A stretch of DNA of 64,000 bases from Apostichopus japonicus (Eukaryota > Echinodermata > Holothuroidea > Aspidochirotida > Stichopodidae): the NCBI RefSeq assembly GCF_037975245.1, contig NC_092570.1, positions 7,751,001 to 7,815,000 on the forward strand, written 5' to 3'. Of the stretch, positions 35,856 through 49,051 are shown piece after piece. The notes under the pieces were generated by a model that did no database searches, was not told the DNA's origin, and saw nothing but the letters and a program-made list of their open reading frames with translations. The first letter of the stretch is position 1, and each line of letters opens with the position of its first letter. A program made the translations under genes and the position numbers.

Positions 35856-38800
35856 TTCGTCCATCGAGAGGGTCATGAAGACTAGCAGTATTAATGTTTG
35901 TCTCACGTTTTTGTAGAACAATTTGCAATGCAAATTTTTTATCATGTTTTATGGTAGGTTTTCATTTATGTACTTAAGGAGCTATGGTTTAGTTTTAGGC
36001 ATTGACAATTTTTACCCATCACACAAAATGAACAAAAACTCAAACCTATCCAAATTTGAAAGGTAGACTTGTAAGGGGCAAGGAAGAGGACATTGACCTT
36101 GAAGTAGGTGAGTTGGAGGGGGGAAGGGGGGGGTGGGACACAGTGTTTAAAATGTTACCACCTTTCGTAGGCTAGGTAGTTTTGAGTGGATATGTTGCAT
36201 GGAGACAGGAAAAGTATCGTCGTTCGTGAAATCCCCAAACTTATAAGTTGTGACTACACCAGATTTGCTGCTTTCATTTCATCATATTCGCTCAAAATGT
36301 TGGTACAAAACTAGTTTTTTCAAAGTCGTAATTGTTTTCTAATTTCGTCTTAATCCGGCTGTAGTCAGCCGGTTGTTTATAGCTGTAGCATGAAATGGCA
36401 GCAACTTAAGGCCCTTTGTTCTTTGGAATGGAAGTCAATTCCTGATCAAGTGTTCATAGTTGAAATGAGCCCCCCACACAATCAATGCTTTAATGGCTTT
36501 TCCCATCAAATTGTTGATGATTCAGATTCACCTGAAAAACACAGATTGCAGTAAAAGCTAAATATGGTAAAAGAATTGAGTGATTGTTCCTGTAACTCGT
36601 GACAAAATTTTGAGAGTTTGCTTTCATTTGAATCTGAATAGATCCTGCAAAACATTTTTCAATTTTTCTTTTACAAGTAATTCTTGGAAGGTTCACTTCC
36701 GATTGCATTATTACATGAGGAAGTCCGTAATTCATCAGATATGAAACAGTCAGGCATTTATTTATTTATTATCTCAGGGCTCTTGTTTTTTTTGTTTTTT
36801 TAACTGCCTTTTAAATATTCTATATCAATTTTTTTTTTTTTTTTAGAGAAGGTTCATAAAATTTTGTCATTTTCTGCACATAAAGCTATGCAAACCTCCA
36901 ATAAAGCAACAAACTTAATATATGTGATCGATATTTTGGAAAAGTTGCAAAAGTGTGGTACCTCTATGTAGACAAAGTGATGCAAAAAAGTCCAGCATTT
37001 CCATAATAAACTTTTTCCTAGCATGTGTGAGTTATTACCGGGTCGTTGGTAGATCACATATATTCCATGCTCATGCATCTAGGAAACTTTGGTGAGAAAG
37101 TCCTATGAAACATATATGTCGCAACGGCAGAAATGAAAGTAATTTGAATGTATTATCCACAAAATATGGACCATCCATGCCTGTAAAGATTGGATTCGTG
37201 TGCTGCACAGCAGTTTTCGATATCATTCTTGTGTGGAAAGCAGCCGTGACTTGAGCAACCGTACCATGCACAGATCTGCTTGGAGTGGTATAGCTCCATG
37301 AGTACAATGTAAGGATGGTTCCTGTACAGAAAGTTATGAGCTTTAAATCACAATCAATTGTGATGGATTGAGGATTGCAAAACTGATAAAATTCTCTTTT
37401 CTCATCACCCTCTCATCCCATTCTTTACCCCACCGCTACCCTCAACTTTATATAGACATTTAATTGAATCGACATTTGTATTCAACAAGTCGTGAATATT
37501 CATATCTCCGTTAGATGCAAGTTTAACATAAAGCAATGGTGCGATGTTGTCGTTAAACATTGCTTAATATCGAAGTAGTCAATGTTTCTTTCAAACTGAT
37601 ATCATGGTTTGGTGATTTGTATTTTGTGATTACCTCAGACAGGTGATAAGCTTGACTGCTTTAATATCTTACTTGGTGGAGGTTTCAAGATCAAATTTTA
37701 ATCAAGTACCATCTGAGCATTATTAACCCTGTGCCAAAATTACTTGAATTATCAAGCAATCAAAGGGTAAAAGCGGGTTATGTAAGGTCTAGACCAGGGT
37801 TTCTTTACCCCGGGGTATACTCACAAGCGGGAGGGGGTGCGAGGCAGGAACCGTGGGATGCAAGGCATATATAGGTCTAAAGTAAGTCATAGAATGAGTT
37901 CACCCACCCACAGCTGCATGGTGAAGGGGGCACAAATGTTGTTTTTTTTTCAATTGCTAAATGGGTGTGATTTGTGAAAAGGGACACAGGAGAAGCCGCC
38001 ATTAACCTAGATATTCAGTAGGAATTAGATGAAAAACAAGGATTGTAATGTCAGTGTTAAAGAAAATGCAGATTTATATGAAAAGAAAAAACTGTGATAT
38101 TGTACTAATTAATAGCAAAATATAATTTGGTCTAGTCACAGATTTGGGGATTTGAGAAAGAGTGAGGGAGGGAGGACTAGGGAAGTAAAAGGTTTGGATC
38201 AGAGGTTTGTGGTTTTTTTTTTCTTTTCACAAAAGAATGATGACATATCTCTTCCCCCTCCCCATCCCAATCCCCCCCCCCCAGTATCCTACTAAGTTAT
38301 GTGGACGTTTCAATCGGAACCACAGTTTTTGCGGCACCTATCCATCAAACATTTGTTGCTGTGATTCACAAGTTTGCACAGTTAAAAAGCTAATTGCCCC
38401 TCTATGTACCTTGGTCATAAATTTCACTCCTGTTGCATTAGTCGTGAAGATAAATTATCCGGTCCTCGCTCTCTTGTTTACACCTTACTGACAGTTGGAA
38501 TGATCAGACCAGTTGGGGTTGTTGTACACAAGCCCAAAACTTAATACAGTAGGTCTACAAGAAATGGCTTGGGATGGAAGTACATGTTAAACTAGTAATG
38601 TAAAGTTCTCCTGGCCAACCCCACCTCCCTTCCCTTCCCCTCCCTTACTTTCCCTCTCCTCCACCCAGAAAGAAAGGGGAGAAATGCTGCTTTGGATATT
38701 ATGGTAGGAATGAGTGATACATTATTGATTATATTGATTATCTGTGGTGGAAAATTTAGTCAAGGATTCAGATAGGATTAGGTTTCAGATAGGATTAGGA

Positions 38801-39961
38801 ACAAATGTTTCTTGATGTACATGTATGAAGTGTTCAATGGAAGTCAGAAATCGAAAGGGGGGTTGATGTCATGTGAGGACTTTATTGTTGTCTAGAGTAG
38901 ATCTCAATTCTGTTTGCCATTATTTTCCAGAAAGTTAGAAACCATGGAATATAATAGAGCAATTGAAAGTAAGATTAAACACAGTCCTACAGAGACCAAA
39001 GTTTCTTGGATAAATATATATACAAAACTGTGGCCAAAACTTTTCAAAAGTGTCACATGACACAAAACTTGCCTAATAGTTAAAGCAGGTTTTAGAATAT
39101 TGTTAGGTCTGTGTTGTGAAATCATGTAAAAAAAAATAAAAAATCATAAGAATGACATTAGAAATGAAACAAGCGTGCAGACCTTAGAAGCCGTCGTTTT
39201 GGGAAGTAAGTTTAATTTTCCAGGCTACCCTGAGCATGTGATATAACGGTAAATGTTAGCATGTTATTTAGCTTTGCTAGAATTCTTTGCATAACTCTAC
39301 TTTGCATGTGTTCCTCTTGGTTGTTTGTTCAAGTCTCTATAATGTTTATCAAGTGTAGGTACTCTGAGGGGGGGGCAGGGGGGGGCAGGATCTTCGCGGA
39401 GGTAAATATGAAGATGATGTGAATCATGGATACTCTGATATGAAACGTGACAAACATTGACGTCATACCGTGTGCTGTTAGCAGTGTTATCTCTCACTGT
39501 GTTGATTTTGAACTATATAGATAGAGAGTGCCAGAAATCTACAACATCTTTTTACACTTACATGGTAGCTTCTCACCAGTCCTTCTTTCTCTCCTTCCCT
39601 TCCACACCCCCCCCCCGCCCTGCCTCCCAAACCACTAACCCCTATTTCCCTGTCCCTCCTGTTCATAGGAGGGTCAGAAATTGTATCATGTGTATAAAGG
39701 GTATTTGGACTTTATTTCTTGTTATTTGTTAACCAGATATCATCAGTATTTCCTCCTAATATGATAAAACAAAATATATATCAAGCTAGTCATTGAACCT
39801 ATTAACCGGGTATGGTCAGTATTTCCTCCTAATAAAAAAATAAATAAATAAAAAATAAATATATATATATATATATATGTATAAAGTTGAAAACGTAATG
39901 AGTTGGAAAATATATAAATATATATAAATATATATATATATAAATATATGGGCGATTCCAT

Positions 39962-42119
39962 GGTAACTCGCATTACACTTTTTGCTGTTTTTTTATAATC
40001 CAAGTGCTGTGGCTTTAATATGGGTTAGTGTAGCTCCTCAAGTTTCTGTGGTGTTATACCCAACATTCATAGCTACAATATGAAATTATCAAGAATTATA
40101 ATTCTGTTCGCCTTAATGTTTGGTGCCCTTCCAAATATCGGTACTCGCATTACGGAAAAAGGACAACTGAAAAATTGACACCGGTACAAAATGGCACCGT
40201 GCTCAAACAAAGAATGATTTCTTCAATTGCATACATGTGCAAGATATCTACCCTACTGATGTTTATATATCAGCAATAGAAAATATGAAACAACTTCGGA
40301 TGTGGTATAGAGGGGGGAAAAGTCTGGTAACTGGCATTACGGTAACTCGCATTACACCTTTTCCAGTCATCGATTTTGCTCTTTATACATATATACTTTG
40401 AAAGAGATATGCTCAAAAGCCATTTTTGAAACACTTGGAAACTCTTAGAAACTGTAAAACTCTTTCCAAAACTTTTAACAACATTTTAACAACAATTTGC
40501 AAAACATCCTGACAATTATATCAATAATAATCGAAGCTGATCGAACCAGAAATTCAACTGAAGAATTGTTGACTAACAAGATTGCAATGTACACTATTGA
40601 ATTATCAATCCATATTTCCAATCAAGCTAATCCAAAATTGTTGACTAACAAGATTGCAATGTACTCTCTTGAAGTTTCAATCCAAATTTCCAATCAAGCT
40701 AATCCAAGCAAACTGGTAGCTCTCCTCTTCCATTTTAATGTCTCGAAACATCTACTGAAAGTTAAACAGGTTCACAGCTTATAGTGAATTACAAGAAAAG
40801 TTCTTTGGCATGTTAATTGGTCCTTTGAATATTTGTATTTAGGTTTCTTAGGAAAAGCATGAAACTAATAAAACAATCCTTGTCTATCAGTATAATAACA
40901 TTATCAACAATAACACAATAGATGTTTCATCAAGTGGTATGAGGGCATGGTGGTAGGCTATTCTAGATAACCTTAAATGGATGGTGTTTTGTATCAAATT
41001 AGAATTTTGATGCAAACTTGAATTGGCCACGACTATTACAGTAGCAATCAAAGGCGTTCCCAACTTCTTTATCATCTGGCTTCGTCGATAGAAAGTTTTG
41101 TCATCCCTGGGGTGCGGACATTTCCAGTTATCGATCGTTCCCGTGAAATCTGGTGGCCTGCCTTATTTTGTGTAATTTGGGGATTTGAAATGCTTTGGAG
41201 TAAAGGTTGATTTTCACATTGTAGTGATAAGACAGTCATATTGGGGAAAGGGGTTTGCACATCATGATATTTGGGGAACACACATTTGAATTGGTAAACC
41301 ACACCAATCTATTCCAACTGACCAAGCCTCCGCAATCTGCCCCCACCCCCCCAGCGGCCCCAATCCTCGCCTATGCAAACTCCCCATCCGCCCCATCCCC
41401 TCTGCCCACCCCACTAATTCTGAGGTGCCCACACCCTTGGCAGCATCAGTTCTCATATCAAGACTAATTTCCATCAAGATGTTAGGCACATTATAATGGT
41501 CATGATTTACAATATTTGCCCGTCCTTGAACATACTAGATTACTATGTGATAGGCTACAGACTAATATAGCCTAAGCTCTCACAATTTGTCCTAAATATT
41601 GTACTAAGCAATTAATATCCCATGAAAATGCTAATGTTAAAATGGAGAAAGAATATGCTAACGTTACTCATTTGATAATGTCACAGTTGAATGCAACTTG
41701 GAAGGTCCGTGATTCCACAAAGGTCAGGTGATAAAATCAGCAATGTCTGTTGAAACTGTCCTAATTAGGGTCACATGTGATGTAATGGAGGTTGCAGTGC
41801 ATTCTGGGTAAAGGAAGTACCTTCTGTGCACACCTTATATAAGTATATCGTGCGCTGTATTGTTTGTTGATCAGTATTACTGCAAGTGAGATTGTAATAA
41901 TCTATGGTAACTTGCATTACAGCGGTAACTCGCATTACTGGTAACTCGCATTACAGTTTTCAATGGCTCTTTACATCTATATACTAGGTACATTTCTAAT
42001 TCTTTCAACTATTTTATACTCTTTACTTTGACTAGAAGCATAATATGAAATGGCAGGAAATTATCTGCCCCAGTGAGAAAAAAAAGTTAAAAACTTGGTC
42101 TCTCGGTAACTCGCATTAC
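39962..42119 (+). repeat. GGTAACTCGCATTAC motif set
   Basis: Exact copies are at 39962, 40341, 41924, 41940 and 42105. One-change copies are at 40140 (one A deleted), 40326 (CTGG) and 41906 (CTTG). All face the same way. They cluster near the left end, at about 41.9 kb and at 42.1 kb. Repeated subterminal motifs of this sort are typically transposase-binding sites. Confidence 0.9.
40564..40707. repeat. 72-bp tandem duplication inside the transposon
   Basis: Two copies begin AATTGTTGACTAACAAGATT at 40564 and 40636 and end ATCAAGCTAATCCAA. The copies stay in frame in a 95-codon + frame (40497-40784), but that frame has no recognised domain. Confidence 0.95.
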
Positions 42120-42492
42120 GCTCTCAAATCTGCTCTGTGTCGTTACAGCCATATATGCCTACAAACCAAAAATGTGTGGGGGAATGGTGATTTATATTTT
42201 AATATATCACTAATGGCACTACCAATACATATATAACAAATTTATTTAGGGTGCTTTCAAATATGGAAATCTGAGACTTTGAAATATCCATACTATTTCC
42301 TCAAATATTCACTCAAAAATCAACATTAGTCAGGTATTCACATTTTTTGGTAGAAGAACATGGTATAGTTGGAAAAAAAAGTACATAACCCAGACCCTAA
42401 ATGTGTTTATAGTATATTAGAAGCCAAAAATGGCTGCAGAATTGATTTTGAAAATTTGGGGTCATGTCCATGTTTTCACGGAATCGCCCATA

Positions 42493-42521
42493 TATATAAA
42501 TATATATATGTATATAAATAT

Positions 42522-42575
<54 letters not shown>
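42493..42575. repeat. TA microsatellite flanking the transposon
   Basis: TATATAAATATA-type units flank the right end of the 2.54-kb element and match the flank at its left end. Confidence 0.9.
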
Positions 42576-42577
<2 letters not shown>

Positions 42578-42625
42578 AGCAAGTCACTGTACTTATTAAC
42601 CAGGTATTGTCAGTATTTTGTAGTA

Positions 42626-45600
42626 ATATTATAGAATAAAGATAGTCCCTGTCTTCAGTTGTCTACTAATTGCACTGTTCTGCACCTTCCAGACTTGAAA
42701 AATTGTTTCTGAGTGAGGTCTGGGGGAAATGTTAGGGAGTGAGAACCTCCCAAAAGCTCAGTTTAATTAGCTTGCTGAAGTTGTTTAATAATGACCTATA
42801 AAGGGATATGACTGATGACCTTTGACCTGATGTGTCCTTTGAAGGTAACAACATCTTCTGTTGTTTATTGAAATCCTTTTTGTCAATGAGAAACAGAATT
42901 CTTTTGTTATTTTTCTTGATCAAACCAGAAGCTTAGTTCGACAATTCCCCTTGGCCTAGTCTTCTCTCCTATGACTCGAATGGCCTGACGATAATAGCAA
43001 ACAATAATAATTAACTCACAATGAAAAGTTGATCAACTTTTCCCTGAAATAAATCATTTGGACTCTAATCTCCCATTGACCATTAATCTTTTGAAATCTA
43101 TAAATCCTTTTGTGTGCTTTAAAGTGTTCTGACAATTTAAATCCTCAAGTGGATAAAAAGGAAACTTGTTGAACAATGCTCTTGTCATTAGTAAGTTGTA
43201 TGAACTGAAACCACAACCACTCTCCTCATTGGGTAACATCAGTGTACAGAGTTAATTCAAAGACCATCCCCCCCATCTCCACCTGTAGAGAAACAAGAAT
43301 ACACCAGGATTAAATAATCAGGCTAATCTTCATAGGTTTTGCAAATGAAAATTAAGAGTACTTTAATTTACTCACAAAAGCGTCAGTACTGGATTACTTA
43401 AAGAGTTAATAACTGAGACCATCAAAATGGCCACACCCACAGAAAACCCACATGGACTCCACATAGAACCCACAGAAAACCCACATAGAACCCAAAGAAA
43501 ACCCACATAGAACCCACTAAGAGGTAGAGAGGTATGTATTTTTTGTTATGTGATGTGAGAATATTGACTGGCTGGGACTGAATAATGCCACAACCCTAAA
43601 AATATACACTGATTAACATGACCGCACCAACATAGAACCCACTTAAGACCCACTTAGGGACAGAAAGGTACGTATTCGGCAGTATATATAAAGAATACTG
43701 GCTGGCTCTTTATGAATGATTCCCCAACGCTAAAAATATGACTGATTCTTACTGTTCTGGTCCCGGAGGAGTTGTTTCCTGTATTAGATTATTAAATATA
43801 AGGGTCATTAAGTATTACATATAAGTTGAGAGAACTTCCCTCTTTTTGTGGGGCTGTGGTTGTATCAGAAAAAAAGTACATCATGTGAAAAAATGAGTGG
43901 GAGAATAATATCCTAGATGTATGATTCATCTCAATGAATGTTACATCCTATAACTGTAAATGGAACAATTACATTTCCATCTCTGCCAAGTTTGTGTTGT
44001 CAACGTTTCATATGTTTGTAGACAAGTTATGTAAGAAAGTCAGTCCTAGCAAAAACCAACAACAATTTTATAAAGGTGGAGGAGGGTGGGGTTGGGGTGA
44101 AGGAAAGTAACAAAATTGAAGAAAAAACAAAACAAAGTGTTATTTGCTGAGCATGGCAAGCTATTGTTAAGCCACATTGAGGATGGAAGTAGTTGTTACG
44201 GTATCGGTTCCTGTCTCTAGCATACATTTACAGCTTTGACGGTGAGTCAATGTTTTTGCATGTTGAGAATGTTATGGGGAAAAACATTGTCAGGCAATGG
44301 AAAGTTTTAAAGTGAAAGATCATTGCATGGCATGTTGCTTTACGAGCAAGGTAAAGTAGTCTCAACAACCAAGTCCTGCCAAATCTGCTAAAATAAAATT
44401 TTTATAATTAATACTACACTGTGTGATCAGAGGAGATAGCATTGCTAAATGTTACTCATAAAAAATGTCTGTTTTAGGCATATATGTTGTATAAACATCT
44501 GGGGAGGGAAGGTGGGAGAAAACAGATGTTCTCCCAAGTGGACGCAAATCTGGTTTGGAATTATCATGACAAGGTATGATTTGTCAATGCACATAATGCC
44601 CACCAGATAAGGTCTCCACAGACAAAGTGGTTCCAGACCCAAGGAACATTCTGTTTCCTCCAATAGTTTAGTTTCTTTTGTACATTTAGGATACTGTCTC
44701 TTAATCCCTGCGAATGAATAGAATTGTGTCACATGACTCAAATTCCCTTTGGAAGAAAAAATTTTCTGTTTGGAAGGAGAAAATGTGAGAAAGAAGAAGA
44801 AGAAGTAGAAGAAGAAGAAGAAAAAAAAAATGGTCGGTGAGATCGCGGTCCTTATGGGGAAAGCTTTTCTTTGCTCCCGACTTTGTTCCGGGATTAGGGG
44901 CAGAGTGTTTTGCCAGGAGATATTTTCTGTTCAAACAATGCCCTTTTGACAGACAAAAGAGGTTGTGAAAAGTTTTATCCCTTTCTTTGGTAGACACAAT
45001 GAAAGGTAGAGGCTGGTAATGGGTCTCTTTGATCGATCAATTGAAGGATAGGTGAATGCCAGACACTCGCTCTGACTAGGTTAAAGTGTCATGAAACCAC
45101 CTCAGTGCACTGTACCAAACTTTGCATACACACCCTCCCCCCCCCCCCCCTTGTGTGAAAGATGACATAGGAACCTTCTCTTTTGGGTTTTAACCAGTGC
45201 ATTTTGTTTTGTCTTCTCCATTCCTTTAAATTCTCTGAGCTCAAGGGGTGGGGTGGGGGGAAGGAAAAAAAATAGAAGGGCAAGCCAGAAGATTAGGCTG
45301 TTTTTTCCTGGTGTTGATTGGCAGCTTTGGCCACGGACATGTCGGCATGCGTAGATCAACAAAAATGAGACTAAAACGTGAGACAGGTTCCGAGTATTTC
45401 TGCAGGAATTCAGTCGGAGATGCGACTTCTCTCCCAGGTGGGAAAAAATGTGTTTGAAGGCTATCCATATCTCTGGACTGCTCCACAGTTTGAAAAAAAG
45501 ATATTTTTATGAAAATGATGAGCATCTTTGCGATCATTTTCTCACTGTATGTGACTGCAAATGGTTTGGGGATTGTTTAATATACTGCTGAAACTTATTT

Positions 45601-47970
45601 CCCATGTATTGCTTAGAGGTAATTATGAAGGATGCAATCAGTTGTGGGATTTTTTTTTTTAATTCTGTGCCAAAGGCAAAAGGAATCTTCACAGTCAAGA
45701 TGTTGTGTGTATGGGTGTGTGTGTGTGTGTTTGTGTACAGTATGTGACACCTCTTGTGAACAGTGGATAGTCATTAGAGGTCAACAGAGGTCCAAGTTTG
45801 ACAACCTTGTATTAAACACAAAAATTCAAAGAATGCAGTTTTTTTATAACTTCATAATTGTTACATGCAGAGTAGCAAATGTAGAAAGCCTAGTGCAATG
45901 GTGGAGGTCAAAGATCATGTGAGGTCCACAGAGGTTAAAATACCTAAACTTTGGTAATCATGATTATTTTGAAAGCAAGAAGATTGGATGAATGTCATGC
46001 TTGATATGTAGATCCCACATGAGTAGAAATATCTTTTACTGCCAACAAAAGTCGTAACTTGAGACTGTTGTGTGCATTAAAACCCTAAAATGTTCTCAAA
46101 TCGAGTGTGGCAAATTATCACAACTAGCATGTTAGTTTTCTGCTTAACTTCTTTTTTCTTTTCTTATGATTTTTTCCAAATTGGGAGGTGAGGGAGGGGT
46201 ACTTCTCTCATTATTGAAGGGGGATGGGGGGTGGTCAGGATGGAAGGTGGAGGTCGTTACAATGACAGAGAGTCGTCAGCGATTGCACATCACAAATGAA
46301 AAAGCCGACCACGACCCTTTTTATAGACTACAACAACAACTTTGGTCTGCCACGGAATTACCTGTTTTGCGATTAATTATGTATGCCAAAAAAATATATA
46401 TAAAGACCTTTATTATATAAAAAACCTACTAAGTACTTTCTTCTTGAGGGTTTGAACATTCCAAATTATACTCAGACGACCAAAAGAGATACGCACGAAA
46501 TACGTCCGCCCATTTTTTTTGTAAGTAATAACGTCTTGCTCTTATAGTTATTGCTATAGATGCATTTCTGGGTTGTTGCTTTCATTATGAAGATTACTTT
46601 TCCCACCTTTTACATACATATCCCTGGGAGCTGCTTTATTTTACTTACAAGACAGACTGCCAGTGCCCTGCCATTTATTGTGACCTAAGGGTAACTACTT
46701 CCCAAAAAAACTGCCGTCTGAGACTGTTTTTTGATTAAATTTACCGAGGGGGGGGGGGGGGGTAAAGACAAATTCTGGCAGAATATATTTTCCCCAGCAT
46801 CTTTTCTTTATGCTGTTGTTTAAGAGTGCATTTGACCTTGATGGCCTAATTAAGCACATGACGAAACAAACAGCTGTGTAAAATCAATGTTCACCATTTT
46901 TGTTGCCTTGGGTGCCTACCACCGTCACATAGGCTAACCCTCAGGAGCCTTCAAGTATTTGACAGTTTTGAACATGAAATCACCTTTTTTCAGGTTTACT
47001 TAGTAAGCCAGACAAAACATGCTGGTTAGGACTAACGGTAAGATTAAAGTCAACAGCCTGGAACATTCCACTGGTTTTTTTCCGTTTTGAAATTCTTCTC
47101 ATAATTAGGATGTTGTATCTTCTTCGGAGGTTCACAGAGACAAGTGATAGACTCTTGTAGCTTTATTGGTATTCCAGAGGTGGATTCTGCAAGTTTACTT
47201 TTACATTGTATTTGAGAAGCTTAGGCTGTGCAGGGTAGAAACTAATAATTCACAGAAGACATAAAAACTTTGATACTGATAACCGATCTTTGAAAAGAAA
47301 GGTCAACACAGTACTGCTTCCCCCAAATGTACGAAACTGATCACTCCTATTCAAACTTGGACAGCAGTTCTTGGAGAAGTGCCGCCACTCTCCAAGCTTT
47401 TTTGACCCACATTTAGATGCAATGATGATGTAAATACCTGTCAATTTTTAATTGAAACAGTTTAGATGTTTGAAGATGCCAACATTTTGAAAACAACTAA
47501 AAAGTCAGTCTCGTTGGCCCTTGACAAGAGCGTCTTATCCTTGCCAATTTCGTGTCTCCCCCACCATCCCCCCCATCCCCCTGCACAAGGTGTTGAGTGT
47601 CCGCCGGCACTTTGCGTATCTACGGTAGGGTTGTCGTCACTCATCTACGTCCCTCCGTCCTTCCAATGTTCTTCCAACGCCACTAGCCTTTGGCTGAGTG
47701 GCGGTAGGTTTAAAGTTTTTGTCTTTGTCTTGTGTAATGCCACAATTTGTTCATAATATGGTAATGACCTGTAAAACAAATTCTTTCTTCAAGGTCACTC
47801 TGAAGAGTAAAAGTGGGTGCATGAAAACAAAAGGCCCACCATTGACACCCGTGTAGATGCAGATGGTAATATCGTAGTGTCGTGGAGATGGTTAATGACG
47901 TCGTGTCAATACATATTCGAATATTTCGATCATAATTGCAATGAAAATTTTCTCACGATCCGTTCACCAG
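42626..47970 (+). other. Glypican long intron, distal part
   Basis: Non-coding. It contains a tandem duplication near 43.5 kb, an AGA/GAA tract near 44790-44830, poly-C near 45139, a poly-G of 15 at 46748-46762 and a C-rich stretch near 47560. A near-DR1 AGGTCAAAGATCA lies at 45905-45917. Confidence 0.6.
43440..43750. repeat. Nested duplication near 43.5 kb
   Basis: A 21-bp motif (AGAAAACCCACATAGAACCC) is repeated about three times. A larger unit containing it (ACATAGAACCCACT, AGGTAYGTATT, AGAATA.TG.CTGGCTGG, CTAAAAATAT) follows at about 43495 and 43630. Confidence 0.8.
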
Positions 47971-48254
47971 GTTATGGAAGGCTGCGGACCCCTTCCTTCC
48001 AAGAGGTCGAAAAGATCGGACCGGTCGAGGTCCCGAACGCCGATCAAGAAGACCAGCAACCAGAGGACGTACGCTGCCGTGACGGCGGAGTCTCTGAGCG
48101 TGGACTTTAGAAGACTCTTGAAAGACGTCAAGAAGAAACTGAAGGAATGGGAACGGATCTGGTCCGGCTTATCCTATCAAGTCTGTAACGATCCAAACGT
48201 GGCCGCACCGACGGTAGAGGAAGAGAACTGTTGGAACGGTGAAACCGTCGGCAG
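47971..48254 (+). CDS. Glypican, third visible exon with convertase site
   Basis: 284 bases from the TTCACCAG acceptor to the GCAGGTAAGT donor; it starts on a codon boundary and ends two bases into a codon. It encodes VMEGCGPLPSKRSKRSDRSR, then a basic linker, then VDFRRLLKDVKKKLKEWERI and CNDPNVAAP, ending NCWNGETVG. GCG, the CND motif and CWNG are glypican hallmarks. RSKR before SD fits a furin-type R-X-K/R-R cleavage site, at the position where vertebrate glypicans are cut into two disulfide-linked chains. Codon composition is markedly more GC-rich than the flanking intron. Confidence 0.96.
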
Positions 48255-48875
48255 GTAAGTCGGAGAAGGAGGAGTAAACAGCGCTATAATTGACACAGTT
48301 TTCCTTCGGTCACCCGTTACTCTGCACATCGAAGGTTCTCCTTGGATAAGACCTATGAATGGCTGATCGTTATAGAATACCAAACCATCACAGCACCAAA
48401 AATAAACTCCAAAAAAAAAACTCGAATGCACCCCTGGATTAAACCTCCCTCACATTAATGGCTTATTTGCCTCTGTGGCCAAAAGGGCTCTATACCATAC
48501 ATCACCCCCCCCCCCCCCAAAAAAAAGAAGCATACTAGTAAAGATACTTTGTCAGGGAATTTTCCTCAGCCATTTTAGTTTGGTTACATTGTTCGTATCG
48601 GCCCGACTAAACCGTAAGACTGTCGGCTGCAGAACCACCCCTCTCGTCCAAATCGATCATTCAGCATCGCAGCCACTGCATAGTTCACATTTTGTGCTAC
48701 AATCAAGACTCCCTCCCCCCTCCTCCCCCCCCCCCATTGCGATACATAGCTAGCTATTATATATCTGCATCCTGGCTATTCGTTGCCAACAATAGGTTTA
48801 TTGGTTTTGATTGCTGCCATAAACTGCATCAATTGTGCACACCACCTCATCTCTTCTTGTTTTGTTTTTTTCTAG
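48255..48875 (+). other. Glypican intron
   Basis: 621-base intron, GTAAGT to TTTTTTCTAG. It contains a poly-C tract at about 48506-48518 and another near 48726. Confidence 0.9.
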
Positions 48876-49051
48876 TTATACCCACGAGCAGGTCGGACAG
48901 GGCATCTCAGATCAACAGACGAACCCCGAAGTCATCGTAGATCTCACCAAACCTAACTTCATGGTGCGCAAACAGATCACCAAGCTGCGGACCATCACGC
49001 AACAACTCAAGAATGCAGTCGAAGGCAAGGACGCCGACTGGATCGACACCG
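48876..49051 (+). CDS. Glypican, fourth visible exon
   Basis: 176 bases. The first base completes a Ser codon with the AG at 48253-48254, and the last base starts the next codon before GGTAAGTCC. It encodes SYTHEQVGQGISDQQTNPEV, then IVDLTKPNFMVRKQITKLRT and a helix ending DADWIDT. The NPEV.VD..KP core followed by a Q-rich helix aligns with the C-terminal subunit of GPC4/6. This is the last folded part of the ectodomain before the glycosylated stalk. Confidence 0.95.

Larger units (their letters stand above)
33810..39728 (+). other. Glypican long intron, middle part
   Basis: Non-coding. It contains a GGGA tract at about 34511-34575, a G13 tract near 34821, a 17-bp repeat near 35803, poly-T runs near 36830, an isolated hAT-like left end at about 37795 and poly-C near 38272 and 39609. 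Minus frames at 35269-35490 and 37071-37307 have no recognised domain. Confidence 0.6.
39950..42489. mobile_element. 2.54-kb element with short inverted ends and repeated internal motifs
   Basis: The left end is GGGCGATTCCATGG and the right end, inverted, is GGGCGATTCCGTGA, giving a TIR of about 13 bases. Both ends abut TA repeats, so the target duplication cannot be read. The motif GGTAACTCGCATTAC follows the left end directly and recurs in the interior, always in the + orientation. No frame inside exceeds about 95 codons and none resembles a transposase, so it is non-autonomous. The superfamily is unknown. It lies in the long glypican intron. Confidence 0.8.
39729..42625. repeat. 73-bp AT-rich tandem repeat interrupted by a transposon
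   Basis: A unit with TCAAGC.AGTCA.TG, TTAACC.GGTAT and GTCAGTATTTCCTCCTAAT occurs at 39729 (partial) and 39802. A third starts near 42575, with TTAACC at 42596. The 2.5-kb inverted-end element at 39950-42489 sits between the second and third copies, inside TA-rich spacer. Confidence 0.75.

Noticed and set aside
37795-37860. Second hAT element beginning CAGGGTTTCTTTACCCC
   Set aside because: No matching inverted right end or 8-base duplication was found downstream.
40497-40784. 95-codon frame in the 2.54-kb element as a transposase fragment
   Set aside because: Half of it is a 72-bp duplication that happens to keep frame, and no catalytic motif is present.
47817-48110. 97-codon frame overlapping glypican
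   Set aside because: It is a shadow of the glypican exon at 47971, which has the conserved motifs in the other frame.
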